DNA of 64,000 nucleotides from Symbiodinium microadriaticum (Eukaryota; Sar; Dinophyceae; Suessiales; Symbiodiniaceae), in assembly GCA_001939145.1 (NCBI GenBank), contig LSRX01000596.1:274899-338898 (forward strand), read 5' to 3'. The notes below the pieces were generated by a model. That model was not told where the DNA came from, did not search any database, and saw only the letters and a list, made by a program, of their open reading frames with translations. The position numbers were made by a program, and so were the translations under genes. Positions 56,531-64,000 of this stretch are shown here, piece after piece (within the stretch, counting starts at the first letter, position 1; the number at the start of each line of letters is the position of its first letter).

Positions 56531-58987
56531 TCAGGGCGAGCCTGCTTCGTCTTCTTGATGAACCTCCCACGTCTCCGGTGGATTTTTTTCGTCCAGCTCG
56601 ACGATGTAGACAAGGGCGAAGGCATTCAAAACAAAGTCCACAAGACTGCCACGGCAAAGCCACAGGGGCAGCGTGTAGACAAGAATGGCTCTGTAGAGAC
56701 CATTGGAGACATAAGACATGAAGAACCGAAATTTGATCTCCGGCATGCCCCACGGATCACGAGCACGCGCATCGCGATCGTCCTTTTCGCGATCGTCCTT
56801 TTGTCGAAGTTTCATCCTGTTCGCTCGGCCATCGCATGCCAATATGTGCAGGCTCCACATCCCCGAGTTGCTCGGCGCTGTCATGCAACAGGCCCAGCGC
56901 ATCCAGCGAAGGATCGGCCTGTGCAGCCTGCTTCGCGGCTCCTGGGCCGGGACCACAATTCCGAAGCCCATCTGGCAACACACGGACCGGCTTGCATCCC
57001 ACATGGCTTTGCGCGCAGCATCGAACGCCATGCGAGCGGCGTTCCTGTCCTGGCGGATCTCTTCTTGCACTGTGCGGTCGTCGAGGGTGATTCTGATCTG
57101 AACCAGCAACGATCCCAGCCACAACCCCGTCTTCTTTGGATTCATTCCCAGGGGTTGCATGACGATGCCAAGGTAGATGATCATGAGGAGGCTCACCAGC
57201 AAAAAGACGCAAAAGCAACCTACCAGGTGGCATTCCGGATCTTGGTATCTGCATCTTGCTTCCGCAGCGACCCTCGCCTCGTTTCTGGAGGCTTTCTCGC
57301 GTGCCCTGCGCCAGTCGAGGAAGATGCAGCGCCACAGAGCAACGAAACAAAGCCAGACAATGCACTTCGTTGCAAGAGGGAGAGGATTCCATTTGCTGAC
57401 TGAGGGAACCGAGAAGAGGCCGACTCGCTGCTGCACAGCGATGGCAATGATCGGAGGCAGTGCAACAATTGCTGTGTTGAGGATCAGTAGCCAAAGCACC
57501 CTGAAAAACATGTCAATGCCCTGAAGTGTCAGGCATGATTCACTGTAGCTGGACAGCATGAAACACAACACCACAGTGATGAGCATACCAGCCACGGCAA
57601 GCCAAGCAAGCCAATGTATATGCAAAGAGGCTGACACAGCTACGTCCCCAAGCCAAGCTGGAAGAGGCCATGATTGTGGCAAGAAGGCTGACTTAAAATA
57701 GGCGAACTGATGCTCGTACTCCTGGTACCAGTGATGCTCCACTGTACGCCTCAGGTAGCCAGCATGCTCAGTGTTGAGCTTCGCCGCCGCGAGCATCTCT
57801 GCATTCCAGCCGTATTCGTTCACGGTCGTAAGCGGTTCCTCCATCATTGTGTAGAGTCGAACCAGCTCCGGGAAATTGATGGCGGCTGCATCGTGGTCAC
57901 TGCCATCCTCTGCTGCTAGCATCAGAACGGTCTTCCGATTGAAAAGGCCAGTGAGTGTGAATGAGTCTGGGGCCTGTGCCCCAATCCACACCACTCCATC
58001 CATGTTATTGCCCCCACATGCAGGACTTTGGCGCAACTCGGCAATTCGATCCCAGCTGAGGTGGACCGCATCCCGCACCAAATCGTGCAAAATCGTCCTT
58101 GCGAAGGCCTCTCGAACCATGCTTCTGTAGCCATTGCCTGGGTGGACCACATGGCAGACTAGATCGCTGCTGCCCCAGAGAAAGCCGCTCTCAAGCAGAA
58201 GCCGAATGATTTGGATGCGATCTCCCAGGTCTCCCCCATGTTGCTGCGCATGCTCGGCATCCCACGCCAGAAAGTTCATGAGGATCCGCTCGTTGGCGTG
58301 TCGCGTCATGTGCAAAGCAAGCTCGAGGATGGTCAAGGAGAGTTTCTCCTTCTTGCCCGACTGAAGATGCCGGTCATAAAAGGGCTCTTCGTACACCACA
58401 CGGTGACGTGCCATGTAGTCCAAGTCGCTGCAGGACATCTCAGGATAAGCTCGGTCGCATGAGCTTGAGTTCACGTTGTGCAAGTACGCATCGCCAAGGT
58501 CACAAGCGGAAAGACCATCAAGAAGGTGTCGCAGCGCCGGAGCATTGCCAGCCTCAATCAGCTTGCTCATCCTGCCCAGCACCTGGTCCAGCGCCGCAGA
58601 GTCCCGGTGATGCTTGCACTTTGCCAGGCCACCTTCCGGCTTTGGTGCTTCCACCTCTGGCTCCTTCACCTTCGTTATTGGCGGCTGTGTGACTGAGCTC
58701 GGCAAGGCCATCAGACTCACAGGCATCACCTGCGTCAACGGCGGCTCTGTAACTGGCGTAGGCAAGGCCCCCGCCGACTGGGGGGCAAGACCCTCGGGCA
58801 TCACGGATCTGTCGCTGAGCGCTGGAAGGCTCTCCAGCAAGATGCGCGAAGGAGCGGACAGTCCTGTACTTGTACTCTTCGGAATCGCCAGGCCCTTTCC
58901 GAAGGCCGCGCGCCCCAGGAACAGACCGAGAGCGGCGAAGAGCCGAAGAGCCTCCCATTTCCCCAGCTTCAGCATGGTTAGCTTCAT
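56531..58987 (-). CDS. Ankyrin-like, multi-membrane-spanning protein (818 aa), intronless retrogene
   Basis: The frame is open for 2.6 kb; the biological start is most likely ATG at 58987, since the sequence upstream is 5' UTR carrying a spliced-leader relict. Residues 1-32 are a signal-like helix (WEALRLFAALGLFLG). A Pro/Val-rich linker (33-120) holds two copies of a 13-residue motif (LPTPVTEPPLTQV and LPSSVTQPPITKV). Residues 120-410 are helical and ankyrin-like: SKLIEAGNAPALRHLLDGLS, IQIIRLLLESG, KTVLMLAAEDGSD. Membrane helices follow at about 457-479, 495-518, 540-557, 588-610 and 755-795, separated by a charged Arg/Ala loop. Stop TGA at 56533-56531. Ankyrin domains coupled to channel-like helices suggest an ion-channel-type or membrane-sensor protein; no selectivity filter or S4 is seen, so the function is open. 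Lack of introns contrasts with its neighbours. Confidence 0.85.
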   Translation of the reverse strand: MKLTMLKLGKWEALRLFAALGLFLGRAAFGKGLAIPKSTSTGLSAPSRILLESLPALSDRSVMPEGLAPQSAGALPTPVTEPPLTQVMPVSLMALPSSVTQPPITKVKEPEVEAPKPEGGLAKCKHHRDSAALDQVLGRMSKLIEAGNAPALRHLLDGLSACDLGDAYLHNVNSSSCDRAYPEMSCSDLDYMARHRVVYEEPFYDRHLQSGKKEKLSLTILELALHMTRHANERILMNFLAWDAEHAQQHGGDLGDRIQIIRLLLESGFLWGSSDLVCHVVHPGNGYRSMVREAFARTILHDLVRDAVHLSWDRIAELRQSPACGGNNMDGVVWIGAQAPDSFTLTGLFNRKTVLMLAAEDGSDHDAAAINFPELVRLYTMMEEPLTTVNEYGWNAEMLAAAKLNTEHAGYLRRTVEHHWYQEYEHQFAYFKSAFLPQSWPLPAWLGDVAVSASLHIHWLAWLAVAGMLITVVLCFMLSSYSESCLTLQGIDMFFRVLWLLILNTAIVALPPIIAIAVQQRVGLFSVPSVSKWNPLPLATKCIVWLCFVALWRCIFLDWRRAREKASRNEARVAAEARCRYQDPECHLVGCFCVFLLVSLLMIIYLGIVMQPLGMNPKKTGLWLGSLLVQIRITLDDRTVQEEIRQDRNAARMAFDAARKAMWDASRSVCCQMGFGIVVPAQEPRSRLHRPILRWMRWACCMTAPSNSGMWSLHILACDGRANRMKLRQKDDREKDDRDARARDPWGMPEIKFRFFMSYVSNGLYRAILVYTLPLWLCRGSLVDFVLNAFALVYIVELDEKNPPETWEVHQEDEAGSP

Positions 58988-59033
58988 GGCCGGAAGGCAC
59001 ACCACGACTAGACGCTCGTCTCCGCCGAAATTT

Positions 59034-59056
59034 CTTGAGCCAAAAATGGCTGCCGT
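59034..59056 (-). other. Relict dinoflagellate spliced leader (DinoSL)
   Basis: On the minus strand the sequence reads CGGCAGCCATTTTTGGCTCA followed by AG. It matches the conserved 22-nt DinoSL (core GTAGCCATTTTGGCTCAAG) apart from one extra T and two or three substitutions at the 5' end, and it lies 47 bases upstream of the ATG of the 818-codon intronless gene. DinoSL is normally added to mRNA by trans-splicing and is not encoded next to protein genes, so this copy marks reinsertion of a reverse-transcribed mature mRNA. Confidence 0.88.
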
Positions 59057-59577
59057 GAGAGCTTTAGAAGGGTGGACTGACTCGGGAAGCACGCGACTTG
59101 ACGGCCTTCGGAGTCGCAGTTCTCGGGGAACGCAGCGGCCGTGGAGATGCAAAGGGCGACATCGAGCGGGGAGGCGCCATGGCGACCCTGCTCCGAGATG
59201 TTCTGTTCTAACTAAGCATACCGGGGAGATTCTGCTACGAGTAAAAGAAGTAGCTACTAGGGCTGCTCGCTGCTGCCACTACCAGTAGCAGTATTCCTGC
59301 AACACCAACTTACCTAGAACGCCCAGGCAGCGAGACTTGCTTGGCTCTGTTCAGTTTGGGGACTGGCCATGTGCTTCTTCGGGTCATGGGGAGCTCCAGA
59401 GACTGAATGCCATGGTGTGTCATGTACAAGCTGAGCCGCCACACACCGCACACCTTCAAGAGGGGCCACGTCAAAACACAAGAAGCAGCTAGCCGCCTAG
59501 CCACGCTGGCCATCAAATCTAGCAGCAGATTCTCCATTTTGCGCGAAATGTCACGTGCTTTTTTGCCGAGGCTTCCT

Positions 59578-62500
59578 CAGCGGTGCAATGAGACCTCAGC
59601 GGCACAACTGCCACCCAGATCCGTCGATGCAAGGTTGCTCGGGCCCGGGCGCTGGGCCACGTTCTCCTCGAAGGCTTCCTGTGAGAAGCGATCTCCTTAG
59701 CAAGTGCTGGCGAATCGGCACTGGCCATGTGCCGTCGCTGTCGCAGCCGAGGCTTCTACGGACTGCCTCTCGAGCAGCCTCAGCGATCTTGCGCCGATCG
59801 TCTGTACCTGTGATTTTTGCAAATTCACCTGGCGCAAGTGGAAAAAACAAACAAGCGACAGCTGCCGCACTTGTCTCGTCTAAAGCTTCGCGAAGTTTGC
59901 GAGCATAGTCCGCATCATCCTGGCGCGCCAGTCAGAAGCCGTTGTTCCAACATGGGTCCGACCCCACACTGTGATCCTTAGGAAAAAGCTGAAATGAGGC
60001 TTCCACGCTTGCGAGCATACCGGTTCGCCGTCCATCTGCCAGAGGTGTCACCTCGCAAGGCGTGTGCAGTTCCGCATCTGAATCAGGAAGCCAGAAAATC
60101 CGCACTTCTCAAGGGCGTTGCAATATCCATGGCAGGACCAGCAGAGTTATGAGCGATGACCTTGGCTGCTTGAATTTTGTCCACTGAACTGCTTCGACCA
60201 TCTACACAATGACCAAGTGACGAATGCAGAAAGCAAAACAAACATGCTTGGCGACACGTCCTGTCGGCCTGAAGGCATCCCTGGCATCTCTGGACACCGC
60301 CCGAAAACCAGGAGCTTAGACACTTGCAAAATCACGAGATGTATCAGCACCACAGCATCACAGGCAAAAGGTGCAACCCGACTGTCCGGGTCCCTTCCCA
60401 ACATGACACGGCATGATCCGGGACAAGGTTGTCCGGAGTAGGGCTGCCCTCGGATCTCAATGCAGTGAGCCACACACAAATCTTAATGATTTCGCGATAC
60501 GGACCATATGGCGGCAATATGCTGCAATCAATGTCAGACTATCATGTTTTGCGCAATTGCGGAGTTGGTTTGTTCGTGAGCATTAGATTGACCCTAAGTG
60601 TCGCTGTGGGCAGTGCTGCGCGCCATTCATAAAATTCAACGCAGTCCCATCTACGGCCGAAAAATCACGTCGACGCATGTCGAGGTTTCGAGGCCGTGGC
60701 AACGGCGCCGGCAGCCATAAATTCCACCACCGAGATTCCGAAGTGCTCGTCACGCATGGTGTGAAGACCTCAACACAGCTCCGCACTCTCATCGAAGAGA
60801 CCGAACACACAGGGCAGAGCTCGGGCGGTGACCCACATCCGCTTGAGACAACAGGCTTTGCATCTCCTGACGCAGCAGCGGCAGCAGGCAAGCTGAAGCC
60901 GCAAATCGCCAGTCTGGAGGGACAAACTGTGCTCGCCATGTCAGTGGACGCCCTTAGAAACCTGATGGTCGGTCGTCCTTCAAGGGCACATTGGTCCGGA
61001 AGCTGACCTCAGGTGCTACCAAACCATAAAACCCAAGCACCCCAAAAGCCTGCTGTGCCGTCGACAAACCAAGCCGCAGGCATCCCACTCTCGACCAGCG
61101 CCCTCCTTACCCTCCTCGTGCAACCCCAGCCTTAATGCTCGAAAGGGCCAACACCATCCCATCTACTCCATCAGACTCCATCTCCTTCGGCCATCAATGA
61201 GGCTACCACTCGCCGCAGAGCTTCCGCAAGGCCTCGACCCGCCGGCGGTCGCCATCGTCTCGGCCTGCCCAAACCAAACTGGCACGATTTCGACCTTCTC
61301 TTTGCGCTAGGCCGCTGGGCCCACCAGGCTGGGAAGCTCCCCACAAGGTGAATATGGCCAATGGCCCCTGAGCTCCTGACATCCTCCAGCCAGGATAAGC
61401 CGCACATCTGGACTTCCACTGCCTCGTGTTACGAAAGGGAACAGCGTGCCCCTCCTTACCACGTTCTCGATCCGTTTTTCCGAGAGCTCCCCGTGCACCG
61501 GACCCGTCTTCTCCTGTCTGTACTTGGCAAAGGACCGAAGCCTTGTCCATGATTTGAGATTCTGGTGCTTCTGCAGCATGTCTCACTGTGCCACCGGCTG
61601 GAGAGCGTGGTTTTTTTCTGGTCGAAACCTGAGTCTTACAGTGAGCTTCCATCGCAACATTGGCTCTCATGTCAGAGCACCGGACTGGGCGAGGGAAAGC
61701 ACCAGCTTGCCAGTGAAGTCCTTCACGGGACAGTGAAGCGAGGTGACCATGTCGGTTCCGGCACAACGGCGCAACCCAGATCACAGAACTAGCAGTATAT
61801 GCGGTCTTCTTTGCAAGGAATCCTCTGGGTCCATGTACCACGGGAGGTGCCCCGCTTTCCCCAAAAAACACACCCTCCTTGGCTGCCCGTTCAAGAGGCA
61901 ACCCTGCCAAGACTGCCTCGGTCTGCATGGCACACGTCCATAAACCCGATGTGTTTGGTGTTGCAATGGGGCAGAGGCTGTGTCGCAAGGCGGGTAGACT
62001 GTGCAAGTCCTGTCCGGCCTCGGCGAAATGTGTCGAGATCGAGCTGACAGCATGATGGATGCATCCTACGGCAGTTGTTTGCTTGATGCGAAACCTCTCC
62101 GATACTTGTCACGATCAGCCGATGGCCCCGGGAGAGATGGAAGGGAGTGTTGCTAGTAGGTTGCCTAGGGCACTGCGCAGGACCATCCTCCAAACGGTTC
62201 ACGCAGGTTTGCACTCTCGATGTACCGACATGTCTGCACTGGCATATGCTTCCCACATCAACTTCTCACAAGCTGTGCCAGGCTTCAAGCACTGCCCACA
62301 AAGTGTCGATGTGGCCGCGAGTCCAAGAAGAGTTGACGAGGACCACCTGAGATTGAGCAGTGCTGGGGTCAGCATCTGTTGAACTCGTTGCCTTTGAGGC
62401 CCTCGCGTCCGCAGATTTCCTAAGGGCACACGCGACATGTACAAAATATAGATTCTGCCATCTAACAAGCTGTCCGATGCCAGCGAGTGGCCCGGCCATC

Positions 62501-63298
62501 CCATATAGCGTGGCAAACGCCTTGTAGTACAGCCTCTGCAGGGTGCACAGTCGACTTGTCCCGTCACCCTGCCTTCGCAGTGTTCGAAAGCAGGCCAGAG
62601 TCGCAGCTTCGCCGCGGAAAGTATGCTGGAGCGCGCGACCATGGCATCATTGCACACGGCATCACTTCCTTGGAATGGCTCCGTTGCACGTGTCGCTCAG
62701 GCGAGGGGCGTCGAGGACCCTGCTGCGGCCACGAACCTGTGCAAGGCGCCACCATTCGTGTCATGCCTTGCACATGGATGCCAGAGCTCACCTGCTCCAA
62801 CATGTCTGTCGAAATGGTGGGGTAGTGAACCTGAGCTGCAGTATGATTCACTTCGCTCGGAAGCATACGGCAGATACTGGACAAGAGCTCCTCTCTTGCG
62901 ATTTGCAAGCAGGCCGCGTAGCATCCAACGCGGCAGCTGCCCAGCAAGCGAAACAACGGCAGCGTGAAGGCGTAGCCTGGCAAAGCTCGTGCTATCTCGT
63001 GCTCCAATTGTTGCAGAAACATAGCCAAACAGAAGCGGGAAGAGCAGATTGGAAGGACAGCTGCGGAACTGAACACGATCTGGCAAAGCATCTAGATGCG
63101 AATGCTCCGGCCAGACGTTAAGCTGATCGCAGAAAGCCTGAGATGCAAAGCCAAGCCAGGAGTGCCCATGGAGTCTATGTACACGTCTGGCTGGAATTGG
63201 CAGATTGCCTCCCAGCCTTAGTTCCACGAATTCCCAAGAGCTCGGGCCTCGGCTGCTACGAATCGCAAGCAGGTGGCCGAGGACCAGCGAGCCCAAGC
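59578..63298 (-). CDS. ALG11: ALG11-type GDP-mannose:Man3GlcNAc2-PP-dolichol alpha-1,2-mannosyltransferase, 5' end missing
   Basis: ALG11 adds the fourth and fifth mannoses to the lipid-linked oligosaccharide on the cytosolic ER face. Exons on the minus strand in order: 63298-63260 (LGSLVLGHLLAI); 62976-62918 (GYAFTLPLFRLLGSCRVGCY); 62830-62792 (VHYPTISTDMLEQ); about 62529-62480 (YYKAFATLYGMAG); 62346-~62275 (VVLVNSSWTRGHIDTLW); 62009-61979 (TCTVYPPCDT); 61628-~61599 (FRPEKNHALQ); 61264-61207 (CRDDGDRRRVEALRKLCGE); 60866-60833 (EMQSLLSQADV); 60768-~60690 (GLHTMRDEHFGISVVE, the GT4 donor-site EX7E-type region); about 60163-60100 (KVIAHNSAGPAMDIA); 60051-60001 (TPLADGRRTGMLASVE); 59919-59871 (DDADYARKLREALDE); 59807-59760 (DDRRKIAEAAREAV); 59695-59578 (DRFSQEAFEENVAQ to TGA). 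Phases agree at the joins I could test (62918/62830, 60833/60768, 60001/59919, 59871/59807, 59760/59695). The expected N-terminal GGGGERVLW block is not in the window. Confidence 0.93.
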
Positions 63299-63642
63299 CT
63301 GGGAACCGGGATCCGGAAAAGAAGGGAAGAAGGGAGCAGGACTCAAAGCGCGAGCTCGCGATTTTTTTGCAAGCTGAGGTACTCTGTCCGATCAGCGTGA
63401 AGCGAGGCCTGGAGGCTCACTGAGCGGCACGTGTTCAGATACCATGCAAGTGCACATCACGCAGGCACTCGCGGGGAGCGTTGTCCCTACTATTATAAAA
63501 CCTGGTGTTGAGGGCAGATGCGTAGCTCTATGATTGGCAAAGCTTATGCTTCACCGACTGTACTCAAGGCCCGAGGAGGGGGTTTGTCGGGCGGGGTTTT
63601 AAGCTCAGTTCGCACAGGACAGCTCTCTCCCGTTGTACGAAG

Positions 63643-64000
63643 CAACATGCGATGCACTCCGATCGTCGAACGCCAAACTGGAACTCACGGCGAAACCTCT
63701 TTTTCGTCGTGTGGTAGCAGCGCTGTATCACGCCGTTCGGCGAGGATACAGACGTAACGGACGGCCGGTGCCGGGACGCATTCTGCACCCGCACCGCTGC
63801 CGTTCGTCGTCCGCCGAAAAGGCCCTTAAAGGGTGGAGTGGGTGGGTCTCAAAATCGGCGCTCGAGCGGAGTGACTGCGGCGATGCGCCGTTATCGCATG
63901 TTACTGCACACACACGTGTGTTTCACAACATGCGATGCACTCCGATCGTCGAACGCCAAACTGGAACTCACGGCGAAACCTCTTTTTCGTCGTGTGGTAG
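63643..64000. repeat. Start of a repeat array, unit about 283 bp, with palindromic junction
   Basis: The 75 bases at 63643-63717 recur exactly at 63926-64000, where the window ends. Sequence left of 63643 is not repeated, so the array or duplication begins here. Just before the second copy lies a near-symmetrical palindrome (63893-63936): ATCGCATGTT paired with AACATGCGAT around ACACACGTGTGT. It does not match 5S rRNA, spliced-leader RNA or tRNA as I know them, and it is CG-rich. Identity unknown. Confidence 0.8.

Noticed and set aside
56555..57403. Plus-strand 282-codon ORF
   Set aside because: Antisense shadow of the retroposed ankyrin-like gene; no motifs and Arg/His/Pro-rich composition.
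59058..59152. N-terminal extension of the retrogene frame upstream of 58987
   Set aside because: The extension has no ATG and translates the spliced-leader relict and sequence upstream of it, so it is 5' flank rather than protein.
60677..61006. Plus-strand 109-codon ORF starting MSRFRGRGNGAG
   Set aside because: It is antisense to the ALG11 exons at 60866-60833 and 60768-60690, which carry unmistakable family motifs on the minus strand.
61203..62006. Minus-strand 267-codon ORF
   Set aside because: It runs through ALG11 introns; only its last part (61264-61207) coincides with a true exon in frame.
1..64000. CRISPR arrays, tRNA, rRNA or spliced-leader RNA genes
   Set aside because: No regularly spaced repeats with unique spacers, no tRNA T-loop with matching stems and no recognisable rRNA or SL RNA core were found on reading; a covariance-model scan would be needed to exclude short RNAs.

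Overview
The window reads as nuclear DNA of a dinoflagellate, most likely a symbiodiniacean-type photosynthetic species; the species call is inference. Four observations point there: (1) conserved proteins are split into many exons, often 31-75 nt, with tiny introns (63-64 nt for several in the ALG11 gene), donors that are GT, GC or GA, and acceptors that are always AG|G; (2) a relict dinoflagellate spliced-leader sequence sits in the genome directly upstream of a long intronless gene; (3) one ORF carries a signal peptide followed by an F-V-A-P plastid-targeting motif; (4) every gene I can support lies on the minus strand, the unidirectional arrangement known from dinoflagellates.

Layout, left to right (all genes minus strand). 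0-3 kb: acidic and unidentified exons. 3.85-4.93 kb: RlmN-type radical-SAM rRNA methyltransferase. 11.5-12.4 kb: protein with SLOG (Rossmann-like nucleotide-binding) features. 13.9-22.9 kb: scattered anonymous coding exons and a kilobase of trinucleotide microsatellite (21.5-22.6 kb). 23.03-23.29 kb: large imperfect inverted repeat. 23.9-27.1 kb: a voltage-gated potassium channel that can be read exon by exon from S1 to S6. 28-34.7 kb: anonymous exons, microsatellites and one assembly gap with duplicated flanks. 35.5-41.3 kb: tetratricopeptide-repeat (TPR) exons around a 1.3-kb AT-rich island. 42.2-43.2 kb: anonymous, partly hydrophobic exons. 43.5-47.86 kb: Lys/Pro-rich, coiled-coil protein with exons embedded in ATATT microsatellite introns. 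48.0-49.8 kb: second TPR gene. 50.0-51.9 kb: phytanoyl-CoA-dioxygenase-like protein. 52.4-52.9 kb: third TPR gene. 53.44-54.05 kb: plastid-targeted membrane protein. 56.17-56.28 kb: MITE-like inverted repeat. 56.53-58.99 kb: an 818-residue intronless ankyrin-like/multi-membrane protein preceded by the spliced-leader relict, hence a retroposed mRNA. 59.58-63.30 kb: most of ALG11, the ER alpha-1,2-mannosyltransferase of N-glycan assembly; its N-terminal exons are not visible. 63.64-64.0 kb: start of an unidentified repeat array.

The genes do not form one pathway; they are unrelated housekeeping, signalling and scaffold functions, as is usual in dinoflagellate gene runs. Exon boundaries given here come from reading frame, splice dinucleotides and protein-family continuity, not from transcript data. 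Anonymous exons are called from protein-like composition only and carry low confidence.
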